Shown in pieces: positions 8,890-22,259 of a DNA stretch of 64,000 nucleotides (position 1 is its first letter; each line of letters begins with the position of its first letter). Source of the DNA: JAXGQD01 sp040766665 (GTDB taxonomy: Bacteria > Bacillota > Clostridia > Saccharofermentanales > Fastidiosipilaceae); NCBI GenBank assembly GCA_040766665.1, contig JAXGQD010000008.1:1-64000 (forward strand), read 5' to 3'. A program made the translations under genes and the position numbers. The notes beneath the pieces were generated by a model. That model was given only the letters and a program-made list of their open reading frames with translations, was not told the origin of the DNA and ran no database searches.

Positions 8890-10215
8890 CTAATCATCCT
8901 GGCTCTTCATGACTGCTTCATTGACAAACTCGTTTGATTTCATAAAATGATCTCTTAGTTTTTCTAGTTGCTTTTTATCCAATTGATGAACTGCATGAGT
9001 AAGTGCTATTTCATACACATAATCGAAATATTCTGTGACAGAAGTTTTGGAAGGATAAGCTGACATGATATAGATTATTTGTAGGCCTTCCAGTAGAGCG
9101 ATCATCACACTAGGGTCTTTGGCACCATAAACTAAGATTTGTTGAAAGGCTAAATGGAGTTCTTCTTTGACACTATAAACTTTATAAAGCACTTTCATTG
9201 CGTCAGCTTGCCCGATATGCACATAGCTTTTTTCAGTCGAAAAGAGCCTACCCAGTAGGTTGCTAACCAATCGTATGACCATAATTGCCGTATTAGGGTC
9301 ATTAATTCCTGGACCTATCGCTCGAACAGCAATCTCCGTAAGATTCATGATTTTATTATGATAATCTTGACGGTCATTTCGCTCAAAATTATAAAGGAAA
9401 AGCTTGGATATCTTGGCGGGTAATTCTTCTTGTATAGCAAGTTCGTCTGCGTCTTTTGCCAAGAAATAGAGTTCTGCCACGTACTGCCCCTTGGTGATGT
9501 ATTTACCAATTTGCGAATGGATCAACAGCTCCGCTTTGCAATCCTGCATTAACTCGAGTATATGAGCATAATCGATACTATGTAAATATCCGGTATCATC
9601 CGCATAGATCTTGACCCCTTCACCCGTCTCATCATCTTTCAAGCGTTTAGTATTTTCACGCTTATCCGCTTCCTGCTCAACTAAGCATTTTGCCGACTCA
9701 TAAATATCGTAAATGACATTACTCGTTTTTAAATTCTTTATCACTACTTGGATAAAGACAATGAAGTTTATCATGCTAAAGAGCGCAAAAATAACCCCAA
9801 AAGTCCCTGCAACCAATTTAGTATCAACCAAAGAAGGGCGAATCAAAAACAGGCTAAGAATCGTGTAAAAGAAGCCGCCGATAAAGGTTCCCAACACATT
9901 GAGTACGACTGGCTTGTCCACAAAAAGTTGCAGAATCCGCGGTGAATAATTCGAATGATAAACACCTAGCACCGTTAAAATTGTGGCAAAAGAAAAGGTC
10001 GAAACGCTCAAGAATACGCCCGATAAATTCGACAAAAACCTTTCCGAGATATCAGACTCTAAAAGCAAAATATCCGGAATATGTTCTTTAACAAAGGGAA
10101 AACGAATATCAATAAGCCAAACCACAATCAACAGAAGCAACGATCCCAGGGTATACTTCGACAAATTGATAATGTTGCGATTTCGGGAATACCACAATCT
10201 TACTCTGGCAGCCAT
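8890..10215 (-). CDS. DUF2254 family membrane protein
   Basis: About 441 residues. The first 160 hold four hydrophobic helices, including the family-typical FLSVSTFSFATILTVLGVYHSNYSPRIL order of hydrophobic and serine-rich sequence. A large cytoplasmic part follows with AIGPGINDPNTAI near residue 300, a conserved block of DUF2254. The biochemical role of the family is unknown. The ATG at 10215 is a better start than the upstream GTG, which sits too close to the purine-rich site. It is a single gene with no operon partner. Confidence 0.75.
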   Translation of the reverse strand: MAARVRLWYSRNRNIINLSKYTLGSLLLLIVVWLIDIRFPFVKEHIPDILLLESDISERFLSNLSGVFLSVSTFSFATILTVLGVYHSNYSPRILQLFVDKPVVLNVLGTFIGGFFYTILSLFLIRPSLVDTKLVAGTFGVIFALFSMINFIVFIQVVIKNLKTSNVIYDIYESAKCLVEQEADKRENTKRLKDDETGEGVKIYADDTGYLHSIDYAHILELMQDCKAELLIHSQIGKYITKGQYVAELYFLAKDADELAIQEELPAKISKLFLYNFERNDRQDYHNKIMNLTEIAVRAIGPGINDPNTAIMVIRLVSNLLGRLFSTEKSYVHIGQADAMKVLYKVYSVKEELHLAFQQILVYGAKDPSVMIALLEGLQIIYIMSAYPSKTSVTEYFDYVYEIALTHAVHQLDKKQLEKLRDHFMKSNEFVNEAVMKSQDD

Positions 10216-10224
10216 AGTAATCAC

Positions 10225-10650
10225 GTCTCTTTCATTTAGGCTATCTCGGACAAAGATGAATAAGAAGTCATCATCACTGCCCCTATTATGTCACAGAGAT
10301 GGCTTCAAAGTGTCACACGTTATGATAAGCTGCTAAAAATCATTAGGTCTATTGTTTTCGAACCAGACTAAATACACTTCGTGGAGAAATCTAGGACTCA
10401 GCACAATAACTGAAGCAACGCCAATAACAGCATCTATTCCATTCATATCTTGATTACATTCTAGAGAGTCAAGAAAAACATCAATAGTGCTGAATGTCAA
10501 AGGGGCGACTGGTTTCTACCATGGATACTGTCGTAGATTGACGGATAATCAAAAATGCTTATTCAAGTTCCACGTTATAAGGACGGATGTATAATTCATT
10601 TAAAGCAGTAGAGTGAGCAGATAAAAGCGTAGCAGCAAAACCGTTCTTGC
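10225..10650. other. 426-bp gap with no gene seen
   Basis: No frame with a ribosome site and reasonable composition is present on either strand. It separates the 5' side of the DUF2254 gene from the 3' end of a DUF1801 gene, so it should hold the DUF2254 promoter. I could not pick a convincing -35/-10 pair. Confidence 0.4.
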
Positions 10651-11073
10651 TTATTTACTGGCATCAAAGTCCTGTGTGTTCTCGTAGGCGGTTTTGCTAA
10701 TCTTTTCTAATACTTGCATGTCAATATCTTCAAGCTTATTGGCATAAATGCAGCCCTTGCCGCGAGTGTGCTTACCGAGTATGGCTAACTCTTCTGCGAA
10801 CTCATCTGCGTCACATGAGACATAGAATGATATTTTTGCCTTGCGCGGACTGAAGCCGATTTTAAACCAATCTGCTTCACACTTACTTTTGCTAATGTAA
10901 TGATACTTACCGAAACCGATCATGCTTTCCCCCCACATCTTTGGGGGTTCACCTGAGATGCGCTGCATCATTTCGATTATTTGGTACGACTCTGCACGGC
11001 GTTTTTCGCCAACTTTTAGTAGGTATTCATCGACACTCTGTTCGCTTACTCTTGTTTTGGGTGTGTACGCCAT
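10651..11073 (-). CDS. DUF1801 (YdhG-like) protein
   Basis: About 140 residues matching the DUF1801 fold: SVDEYLLKV, the PPKMWGESMIGFGKYHY block and ADWFKIGFSPRKAKISFYV. The family is related to the B. subtilis Fra/YdhG iron-chaperone fold, but most members have no proven function. The start is the ATG after AGGTGG; the GTG three codons earlier is too close to that site. It stands alone. A second, shorter relative occurs at 50306-50653. Confidence 0.75.
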   Translation of the reverse strand: MAYTPKTRVSEQSVDEYLLKVGEKRRAESYQIIEMMQRISGEPPKMWGESMIGFGKYHYISKSKCEADWFKIGFSPRKAKISFYVSCDADEFAEELAILGKHTRGKGCIYANKLEDIDMQVLEKISKTAYENTQDFDASK

Positions 11074-11330
11074 TTTTGCCACCTTTATCCTTATTGTTGT
11101 TTGCTATGTTATGAGCTTATTACCTATGCCTAAACGGCATGTCATAGCGGTAAGCTCGAAACTGAAACCCACATTTTATGTAGGCAAAGAATATCATGAG
11201 CACTAATTCACGGCAATATTTGCTGCTTTACTGAATTTACACTTAGCTTATTCATGTTTTTGCAGGTATGTATTCATGAAATTCATGGATGCAAGCCTTT
11301 TTTCTCATAAGATTTCGATCCAATCAACAC

Positions 11331-11362
11331 AAAGCCCTGAAACGCACTTGTTTCAGGGCTTT
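11331..11362. terminator. Hairpin terminator next to tRNA-Asn copy 1
   Basis: A 13-bp perfect stem AAAGCCCTGAAAC/GTTTCAGGGCTTT with a GCACTT loop sits 4 bases past the 3' end of the first tRNA-Asn gene. The T run is short (3), so strength is uncertain. Confidence 0.55.
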
Positions 11363-11365
11363 GCG

Positions 11366-11488
11366 CTGGCTCCCCCTGTTGGACTCGAACCAACGACCCT
11401 GCGGTTAACAGCCGCATGCTCTACCAACTGAGCTAAGGAGGAATATTAAATCCGGCAGAGACCTATCTTCCCGGGCCGTCTCCAGCCA
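11366..11488. repeat. Direct repeat, left copy (tRNA-Asn plus 5S 3' end)
   Basis: These 123 bases are identical to 16529-16651, exactly 5163 bases away. They cover the whole tRNA-Asn gene and the last 38 bases of 5S rRNA; weaker similarity continues beyond 11488. The two copies bracket the BCCT/SDR/DMT/AraC genes. Confidence 0.9.
11367..11442 (-). tRNA. tRNA-Asn (GTT), copy 1
   Basis: A full 76-base cloverleaf: acceptor TCCTCCT/AGGGGGA, D arm GCTC/GAGC, anticodon stem TGCGG/CCGCA with loop CTGTTAA (anticodon GTT), T arm GTTGG/CCAAC with TTCGAGT, and encoded GCCA end. It is identical to the copy at the end of the rRNA operon. It has lost its rRNA operon context, so it depends on readthrough from the BCCT gene or on an unseen promoter. 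Confidence 0.93.
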
Positions 11489-11556
11489 GGTATTATCGAC
11501 TTTAAAAAGGCCTCATCTGTTCGCTAAGGGAACAGATGAGGCCTTTTTCGATACAT
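11451..11556 (-). pseudogene. Diverged 5S rRNA remnant
   Basis: The 3' third (11451-11488) is identical to the intact 5S gene at 16614-16729. Beyond it, similarity continues in the same order (AATACCTGG, then GTTCCC and GAAC of the loop-B/helix-III region, AGGCC, and CGAA) at roughly 70 percent. The helix-I 5' strand is missing. The diverged half has become a perfect inverted repeat that looks like a terminator (11504-11548). It cannot be a working 5S. Confidence 0.7.
11504..11548. terminator. Strong bidirectional terminator inside the 5S remnant
   Basis: A 19-bp perfect stem, AAAAAGGCCTCATCTGTTC paired with its complement around a 7-base loop, gives an A run before and a T run after on both strands. 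It lies about 40 bases after the stop of the minus-strand BCCT gene and should end that operon before tRNA-Asn copy 1. Confidence 0.85.
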
Positions 11557-11589
11557 TACGCGAATAAATGCTCTAAATAAATGGGCTAA

Positions 11590-13110
11590 TCAAATTTTTT
11601 CGTCTAATTCTCGATGAGTCTTTTTGTAGACTAATATTGAACGAATTAGAACAAAACACACTAATACGAGCGGGAAACCTGCAATCACACACACTACTTG
11701 AATCGTCTCAAAACCTCCTACAACAATTATTCCTGCTGAGAACAGAATAAAAACAATGGCCCAAAGCATACGATTCCAGCGGGCTGGTTGCTGATAACCT
11801 GTGAGCTCCTTGCTTGTCATAGATGCTAGAACATAAGCTGAAGAACTTACTGTAGTTGCAAGAAAAATGAAACAAGTCACACTGTATACTACCAACATAA
11901 TCGTTTTAAAAGGTAAAGTGGATATGACAGCTCCAATAGCTGCTTCCTGCCCCTGTGTATCAAGAATTTGGGCTAAATCGACTGCACCACTTTTTTGTAA
12001 ATGAAGTGAGTAGCCTCCCATAATTGCAAAAAACGACATACAACCGAGTGACCCCCACGTTACTTGTCCAAGGATGACTTGCTTAATCGTTCGTCCTCTG
12101 GAAATGCGAGCTACAAATAAACCCATAACCGGCATATAAGCCAGCCACCAGCCCCAGTAAAACGTTGTCCATTGTTGTGGAAATCCGGATAAGTGATTTG
12201 GGTCCGTGTAAGTACTCATCCTTACAAAGTTTGAAGCTAATAAGCCCATACTGTTAGTCTGAGAATCGATGATATATCGCGTTGGTCCAGCAAATAGTAC
12301 GATGGCCAGGAAAGCAAGTACAACATAGACATTAATGGAGCTCAGCACCTGAATGCCCTTATCTAAGCCTAGATACACAGTGGTCCCAAATAGAAGCAAT
12401 AAGACCAAGAGCATGGCAAGTTTTAGCCCAATAGAATTATTTAGCCCAGTTATTTGACTGACAATCTCTGAAATGACCGGTATTTCGAGCCCTATCGAAG
12501 CGCCGATTCCACCCATAATACCGAAAACAACAAAAATATCTAATACATCACGGAGCCTGCTTTTTAACCTTCCATTCCCATCCAATGCCACACAAGAAGA
12601 GCTAATCCTTGTTGTTTGAGATTTTTTCACGTATAGCGAATATGCAATGACGATCGTCGCAGGAACATACATCATCCACGCCATTGGCCCCCAATGGAAT
12701 TGACCGTACATGTGCGCAAAATCGTACGCCGTGTTTGAGAAAGGTTCTATGCCAAATGGAGGGTTTTGCAAATATCTAATAGGTTCGAAGAGGCTCATAA
12801 TCATGATGCTTGCGTCAATACCGGTAGTAAAGACCATACAAAACCAGGCAAAGTTGCTATACTCCGGCTTTTCGTTAGGTTTCCCAAGACGAACTTTTCC
12901 AAACTTACTAAAAGCCAACCATAATAGGAAGCCAAAGTTTAAGATATAAATCCAAATGTAAAGGCTACCCAATTGATGTGTAAGTGTAGACAGCACACCC
13001 GTTAAAAAATCATAGAGCTTTTGTCCACCAACTAAGAGTATTACTGAAAGTATAATAAAAGCCATTACGGTGGGCCAAAATACACGGCTCTCAATATTAT
13101 GCTTTTTCAA
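11590..13110 (-). CDS. BCCT family betaine/carnitine/choline-type transporter
   Basis: 506 residues with twelve hydrophobic segments and the BCCT core signature TTFYWGWWLAYMP followed by ARISRGRT (about residues 315-345), which forms the trimethylammonium-binding aromatic box in CaiT and BetP. The glycine-rich helix GGIGASIGLEIP (about 190-205) is also typical. It imports quaternary ammonium compounds or related zwitterions, driven by sodium, proton or antiport. It starts with TTG, 5 bases after GGAGGG. It is the last gene of a DMT-SDR-BCCT operon. The long osmosensing C-terminal tail of BetP is absent, which suggests nutrient uptake rather than osmotic control. Confidence 0.85.
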   Translation of the reverse strand: MKKHNIESRVFWPTVMAFIILSVILLVGGQKLYDFLTGVLSTLTHQLGSLYIWIYILNFGFLLWLAFSKFGKVRLGKPNEKPEYSNFAWFCMVFTTGIDASIMIMSLFEPIRYLQNPPFGIEPFSNTAYDFAHMYGQFHWGPMAWMMYVPATIVIAYSLYVKKSQTTRISSSCVALDGNGRLKSRLRDVLDIFVVFGIMGGIGASIGLEIPVISEIVSQITGLNNSIGLKLAMLLVLLLLFGTTVYLGLDKGIQVLSSINVYVVLAFLAIVLFAGPTRYIIDSQTNSMGLLASNFVRMSTYTDPNHLSGFPQQWTTFYWGWWLAYMPVMGLFVARISRGRTIKQVILGQVTWGSLGCMSFFAIMGGYSLHLQKSGAVDLAQILDTQGQEAAIGAVISTLPFKTIMLVVYSVTCFIFLATTVSSSAYVLASMTSKELTGYQQPARWNRMLWAIVFILFSAGIIVVGGFETIQVVCVIAGFPLVLVCFVLIRSILVYKKTHRELDEKI

Positions 13111-13166
13111 GAAACCCTCCGATCTCTATTAACTAAACGTGCATCCATTTCTAAGAAAAGTTCAAA

Positions 13167-13934
13167 CTACTGTGCTGTGTAGCAACCATCGATAGTTAGC
13201 GATGCACCCGAAACAAAGTCCGCTTCATCCGATGAAAGATACACGTAGCCATATGCGATATCTTCAGGCTTACCCAAATAACCAATAGGATGCTTCTCGA
13301 TAAACTCCTCCGAATATTCTTCAATCGTCTGATTGTTTTGTCTTGCGTCGTCAAAAGCCATAGGTGTCAGTATGTATCCAGGATGAACAGAATTCACACG
13401 GATTTTCAAACGTTGCTCACCACAGTACAGAGCTGCAGCCTTTGTCATTAGAGTTACTGCACCTTTAGCAGCACAATAGGCAAAAAATGCTGACTCTGCT
13501 ACTAAGCCTTCTATTGATGAGGCATTTGCTATGGAGCATTTTTCTCCGTTACTTCTCATCTCTTCAATTGCTAATTGAATCCCGTAGAACACACCCGTTT
13601 GATTTACTGCAATTGTCTTATCCCATTCTTCTAATGTGGTATTAGAAATATTTTTGCGATAGGAAATACCTGCATTATTAATCAATGTCGTTAATTTACC
13701 AAAGGTCTTCTTCGTAAATTGGATACAATCCTTCCAATTCTGGTAATCTGCCACATTCAGTTTAAAAAATGCAGCTTTATCACCAAGTGAGTCAGCTACT
13801 TTTTTTCCGGCCTCTTCATTAAAGTCGGCAATAATGACTGAAGCTCCTTCTTTTACAAAGAGTCTGGCCGTTGTTTCTCCTATACCCTGTGCTGCGCCTG
13901 TGATTATGGCTACCTTATTATCTAATCTACCCAT
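13167..13934 (-). CDS. SDR family NAD(P)-dependent oxidoreductase
   Basis: 255 residues, the usual length of a classical short-chain dehydrogenase. It has the TGAAQGIG cofactor loop (residues about 12-19), an acidic IIADFN end of strand 2 that favours NAD over NADP, NNAG (about 86-89), the catalytic YCAAK (about 155-159) with an upstream serine, and VHPGYILTPM. It oxidises or reduces an alcohol/ketone; the substrate is not evident. Placed between a BCCT carrier and a DMT transporter, it probably acts on the imported compound or a breakdown product. AGGAGG precedes the ATG. Confidence 0.85.
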   Translation of the reverse strand: MGRLDNKVAIITGAAQGIGETTARLFVKEGASVIIADFNEEAGKKVADSLGDKAAFFKLNVADYQNWKDCIQFTKKTFGKLTTLINNAGISYRKNISNTTLEEWDKTIAVNQTGVFYGIQLAIEEMRSNGEKCSIANASSIEGLVAESAFFAYCAAKGAVTLMTKAAALYCGEQRLKIRVNSVHPGYILTPMAFDDARQNNQTIEEYSEEFIEKHPIGYLGKPEDIAYGYVYLSSDEADFVSGASLTIDGCYTAQ

Positions 13935-14015
13935 GTTTTTCCTCCTGTTTTTAGTTTTAACTAATTTTATTGATAACTATGTCAATGGCTTGGCTAAATA
14001 CAAGAAATGTATCTT

Positions 14016-15044
14016 TTACTGACTTTGTAGTTTTTTTTGTAAACGATTTGATTCGACAATTACAATAACGGATCCTGCAAATGTTAGAGCGGCACCAATT
14101 ACACCAGATATACTTGGTCTTGTATAAAAAGGTGGCAAGGCAAGAATGATAATCGTCCATATTCCGTATGCAATATTCAAACTACTTGCTGTACTGACTC
14201 CCGCATTATTCATCCCGCGGAAATAAAACACATATGCAGCGGCATTAAAGAATCCAGCTAATACAAACACTGCAACAATCATTGGTACTACCCCAACCAT
14301 CCCCTGTGTAAATGCAAAAGTGGTGTTGAAGTCAATTTGTTGAACAAGATTCTTAAAGAAGTCGAAATTTCCAGGGATAAGGAAAAGTATAACCAACATT
14401 ATCGTATAGAGCGTGATGGCCGCTACTTGTTTCAAGGCTAAAGAAACAACCGGATCTACATCCTCTGACATTAAGCGATAACCAAATACCAACTCTAATG
14501 AGTAGCCCACAGATGCAAAAATCGCCAGAAAAATCCCAACCGGATGAAGTCCTGAAAAACCCGAAGTAACTACAACACCAGAAATTGCAGCCAAGACACC
14601 CACAAACTTTAGTGGTGTAAGTTTGTCTTTAAACCAAAATAAGGCAATAATTGAACCAAGAGCCGGATAGAATGCACTAATTGATGTTGCAACACTTACT
14701 GAATACCTACTTGCGATTGCAAAAGGTACTAAACCAAGCGGCCCTGCAAAAAGAGCGGCTGGCATAATACGAAAGAAAGTGCTGGTTGGTAAGAGTTTTT
14801 TAAATGTATTGAACTTTCCTTGTTGTACACAGTAAGCAATTTCAAATACGCCAGTTATTAACGCATCAATCCATGCAATACCAATAGCAGATAGAATAAT
14901 AAACATTATTCCTCTAGCACTATCCAGCGAACCTGTATCACCGTTGTACGGACTCAACCAACTGTACAAGGTAACTGAATACGATGCCCAAAGAACACCA
15001 GAAATGATTGCTTGCCAAATCCCTTTTTTATGCGACCGCACCAT
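14016..15044 (-). CDS. DMT superfamily (EamA-type) transporter
   Basis: 342 residues with ten hydrophobic helices in two five-helix halves. The halves each match EamA; for example ISAFYPALGSIIALFWFKDKLTPLKFVGV is the typical end of the first half. Family members move metabolites such as amino acids, sugars or drugs, mostly outward. It is the first gene of the minus-strand DMT-SDR-BCCT set, with GGGAGG before its ATG and a shared intergenic region with the divergent AraC gene. Possible export of an end product; substrate unknown. Confidence 0.8.
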   Translation of the reverse strand: MVRSHKKGIWQAIISGVLWASYSVTLYSWLSPYNGDTGSLDSARGIMFIILSAIGIAWIDALITGVFEIAYCVQQGKFNTFKKLLPTSTFFRIMPAALFAGPLGLVPFAIASRYSVSVATSISAFYPALGSIIALFWFKDKLTPLKFVGVLAAISGVVVTSGFSGLHPVGIFLAIFASVGYSLELVFGYRLMSEDVDPVVSLALKQVAAITLYTIMLVILFLIPGNFDFFKNLVQQIDFNTTFAFTQGMVGVVPMIVAVFVLAGFFNAAAYVFYFRGMNNAGVSTASSLNIAYGIWTIIILALPPFYTRPSISGVIGAALTFAGSVIVIVESNRLQKKLQSQ

Positions 15045-15270
15045 TATAGGTTCCTCCCAACTCTCTTTGAACTATTTCAAAAGATTAATTCGATAATTAA
15101 TTATTACACATCGATTTTTTTATACTGAGTCATTAAATCAATAAACAATCAAATATATTTGTTCTTTTTATATCAATATTTTATTATATTGACGCGTTAT
15201 TACTCCAATGTTATTATCTGTCCATACGACAAATACTGTAATTGTTCTAACTTGAATTCGGAGCAGATTA

Positions 15271-16488
15271 ATGGCTAAAATACCTCTTTTATATAGTGAT
15301 GGAGATTTTTTCCATGACTTCGGCACAACGTGCTATATCAACCGTGAACAGATGGTTGAGGATTTTCCTTTATATCGACACAACTTTATCGAAGTAAGCC
15401 TCGTGCTCTCAGGTGAAGGAACAGAAGTCATAAATTGTATAGAATATCCGGTTAAAAAAATGAGTCTTTCTGTTACGATGCCGTGGCATTTTCACACAAT
15501 GAACACAACAGAAGGTAATGTTATAACTCGTTTTATCTGTGAGTTTTCATTAGAAGATTATATTCATTACTCATCAATCTGGCCATCAGCGAGAAATAAT
15601 CTCTTCGCTAAGGATTTGTCTCCAATAGTTCAGCTTGATGAAGAATCATTTAAGAAAGTATGTAGTATTTTCAATGAAATGTACGCCTGTTTTATTAGTA
15701 ATGAGCAGGATAAGCAAGTCACGCTTTACTTGAAATTAGTAGAATTCATGATGCTTTTTTCTAAGAAGCAGCGGGAGTGTCCACTTATTTCTACACATGT
15801 ACTTTCAAAAACAGAACGAAGTAAAATCAAAATGGTTACTGATGCCTTGAAGTACATTCATAATAACTACGCAAAGCCCATTTCTTTATCTCAAGTGGCC
15901 AATGATTTAGGTTTAAGTCCATCAGCGGTGCGCGAAGATTTGTTTGCTTATACCGGCCAAGAGTTTTTTGCCTTGCTTTCAGAAATTCGAATACGAAATG
16001 CCTGTGTGTTGCTCGGACTAAAAACACCAACCATTAAATACATAGCCCAGAACACAGGCTTCAGTTCACTGCAAACATTCTATCGCGCTTTTAAAGAGTC
16101 AAAAGGGATAACACCTGAAGCATATCGTCGTAAACACTGGCTTGAATCAGAAGGTAAGGCCGGTTATCTTATGTACAATAACAAAGCTTGGGATATCCTT
16201 TATTACGTTCATAAACACTTTGATGAGCCGCTTACTCCGGAGATCGTTGCTAATGCATTGAGCATAAGTGTGTCTCAGCTTTACAAAACAATCAAAAATG
16301 ATTTGATGCTGTCATTTACTGACCTTCTTCAAGAAGTTCGTATTAAATACAGTTGTGGTCTTTTACGATCAACAAGTCTTTCCGTAGCACAAATAGCTAT
16401 CGAAGTTGGTTTTGAAAGCACTAGGACTTTCAGCCGTGCGTTCATGAAGCACATGGATTGTACGCCCACACAATTCAAAGAGCGCTAA
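15271..16488 (+). CDS. AraC family regulator with two HTH domains
   Basis: 405 residues. The N-terminal 140 resemble a cupin sensor (HNFIEVSLVLSGEGTEVINC...MPWHFHTMN). A first AraC helix-turn-helix pair spans about 185-290 (SLSQVANDLGLSPSAV, then IKYIAQNTGFSSLQTFYRAFKESKGITPEAYRR). A second full pair spans about 305-405 (TPEIVANALSISVSQLYK, then VAQIAIEVGFESTRTFSRAFMKHMDCTPTQF). Two complete DNA-binding domains in one chain are unusual. It is divergent from the DMT-SDR-BCCT operon and is very likely its regulator. Confidence 0.85.
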   Translation: MAKIPLLYSDGDFFHDFGTTCYINREQMVEDFPLYRHNFIEVSLVLSGEGTEVINCIEYPVKKMSLSVTMPWHFHTMNTTEGNVITRFICEFSLEDYIHYSSIWPSARNNLFAKDLSPIVQLDEESFKKVCSIFNEMYACFISNEQDKQVTLYLKLVEFMMLFSKKQRECPLISTHVLSKTERSKIKMVTDALKYIHNNYAKPISLSQVANDLGLSPSAVREDLFAYTGQEFFALLSEIRIRNACVLLGLKTPTIKYIAQNTGFSSLQTFYRAFKESKGITPEAYRRKHWLESEGKAGYLMYNNKAWDILYYVHKHFDEPLTPEIVANALSISVSQLYKTIKNDLMLSFTDLLQEVRIKYSCGLLRSTSLSVAQIAIEVGFESTRTFSRAFMKHMDCTPTQFKER

Positions 16489-16494
16489 GTTTAC

Positions 16495-16526
16495 AAAAAA
16501 GCACCGCTATAGCAATAGCAGTGCTT
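16495..16526 (-). terminator. rRNA operon terminator
   Basis: On the minus strand a 12-bp stem AAGCACTGCTAT/ATAGCGGTGCTT with a TGCT loop is followed by TTTTTT, 3 bases after the tRNA-Asn gene ends. Confidence 0.88.
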
Positions 16527-16528
16527 AT

Positions 16529-16651
16529 CTGGCTCCCCCTGTTGGACTCGAACCAACGACCCTGCGGTTAACAGCCGCATGCTCTACCAACTGAGCTAAG
16601 GAGGAATATTAAATCCGGCAGAGACCTATCTTCCCGGGCCGTCTCCAGCCA
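16529..16651. repeat. Direct repeat, right copy (tRNA-Asn plus 5S 3' end)
   Basis: Identical over 123 bases to 11366-11488. This copy is part of the intact rRNA operon, so it is the parental arrangement. Confidence 0.9.
16530..16605 (-). tRNA. tRNA-Asn (GTT), copy 2
   Basis: The same 76-base cloverleaf as at 11367, with anticodon GTT and encoded CCA, 8 bases after 5S rRNA at the end of the rRNA operon and followed by the operon terminator. Confidence 0.95.
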
Positions 16652-16729
16652 AGTATTGTCGGCACCAAAGAGCTTAACTACTGTGTTCGGTATGGGAACA
16701 GGTGTGGCCTCTTCGTTATATCCACCGGA
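16614..16729 (-). rRNA. rrf: 5S ribosomal RNA
   Basis: About 116 bases with paired ends (TCCGG/CCGGA) and the conserved loop region CCGAACACAGTAGTTAAGCTC. It follows 23S by about 140 bases. Confidence 0.92.
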
Positions 16730-16870
16730 ATGGTTGAAGGGTAAAAACGCCTTCAAAACCGCATTAGAAAGAAGATTTTGATTGGACTTCTGAGAGTCAT
16801 AATTTCGAGATACTTTCCAAACTGTGTCTGGTTCATGGACATCTTGTTTTGTCTGAACCAAATAACTTGT

Positions 16871-19772
<2,902 letters not shown>

Positions 19773-20011
19773 TTTATTTGGTTCTCTTTGTCTTTTCCGT
19801 CTTTGATCCAGACACTTCGATTCAGAAAGTTCTCTTCAGACTCGCTTTTTTCAACTTCTACCTGCGAACTTGCGTTCGCTTGTGCTTGTAGACTTTTTCA
19901 ATTGCAAGACCTTTTTTCTTTTCTTCTCTTTGTCTTTTTCTCAGTCTTCTCTCTATATGCAGTTTTCAAGGTGCTTGCCTGTCCCTTCGAACAGGGCGCT
20001 CATACGAGCTC

Positions 20012-20087
20012 TGGTGGAGACAAGGAGGATCGAACTCCTGACCTCCTGCTTGCAAGGCAGGCGCTCTCCCAGCTGAGCTATGCCCCC
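20012..20087 (-). tRNA. tRNA-Ala (TGC)
   Basis: A 76-base cloverleaf in the 16S-23S spacer: acceptor GGGGGCA, anticodon loop CTTGCAA (anticodon TGC), TTCGATC T loop and encoded CCA. Confidence 0.94.
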
Positions 20088-20132
20088 AGTTAAGCGACAC
20101 ACCCAAACAGGTGGTGTCTCAAGGCAATGGGC

Positions 20133-21908
<1,776 letters not shown>

Positions 21909-21939
21909 TCCGTGCCCCTTCTCGCAAAGGCGCTTTGCT

Positions 21940-21968
21940 ATAGTACCCGCTCACCCCTTTTCTGTCAA
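21940..21968 (-). promoter_or_regulatory. rRNA operon promoter
   Basis: On the minus strand TTGACA (21963-21968) and TACTAT (21940-21945) are separated by 17 bases, about 150 bases upstream of 16S. The remaining sequence to 22259 holds no gene and may contain a further promoter. Confidence 0.8.
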
Positions 21969-22259
21969 CACCCTTTCCCTCTCTTTTTACACCCCTTTCT
22001 CCTACCCCCCCGGGCGTCTCTTTTTCTGGGGCTGAAATCTGTGGAAAGTTTATTTGTGGGACGAGGGTTTTGCCTCAAATATCATCGTAAACAGCGTTAT
22101 AAATCAGTCGAAAACCTGGCCTCTACTATTTATTCTTTATATATAAAAGATGGTGAGCTTATTGCGGGCAAAAGTAAGAGGCCGCCCGCTGCTTGTTCAG
22201 CTTCGTAGCGACCTCTGGTTTTTACTGTGAGGCAATCTGCCTCTGTTTAAGCATTAAGC

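Noticed and set aside
11366..16651. Integrase-mediated genomic island
   Set aside because: No integrase or recombinase lies between the repeats, and the repeat covers far more than a tRNA 3' end. Only a neutral island call is supported.
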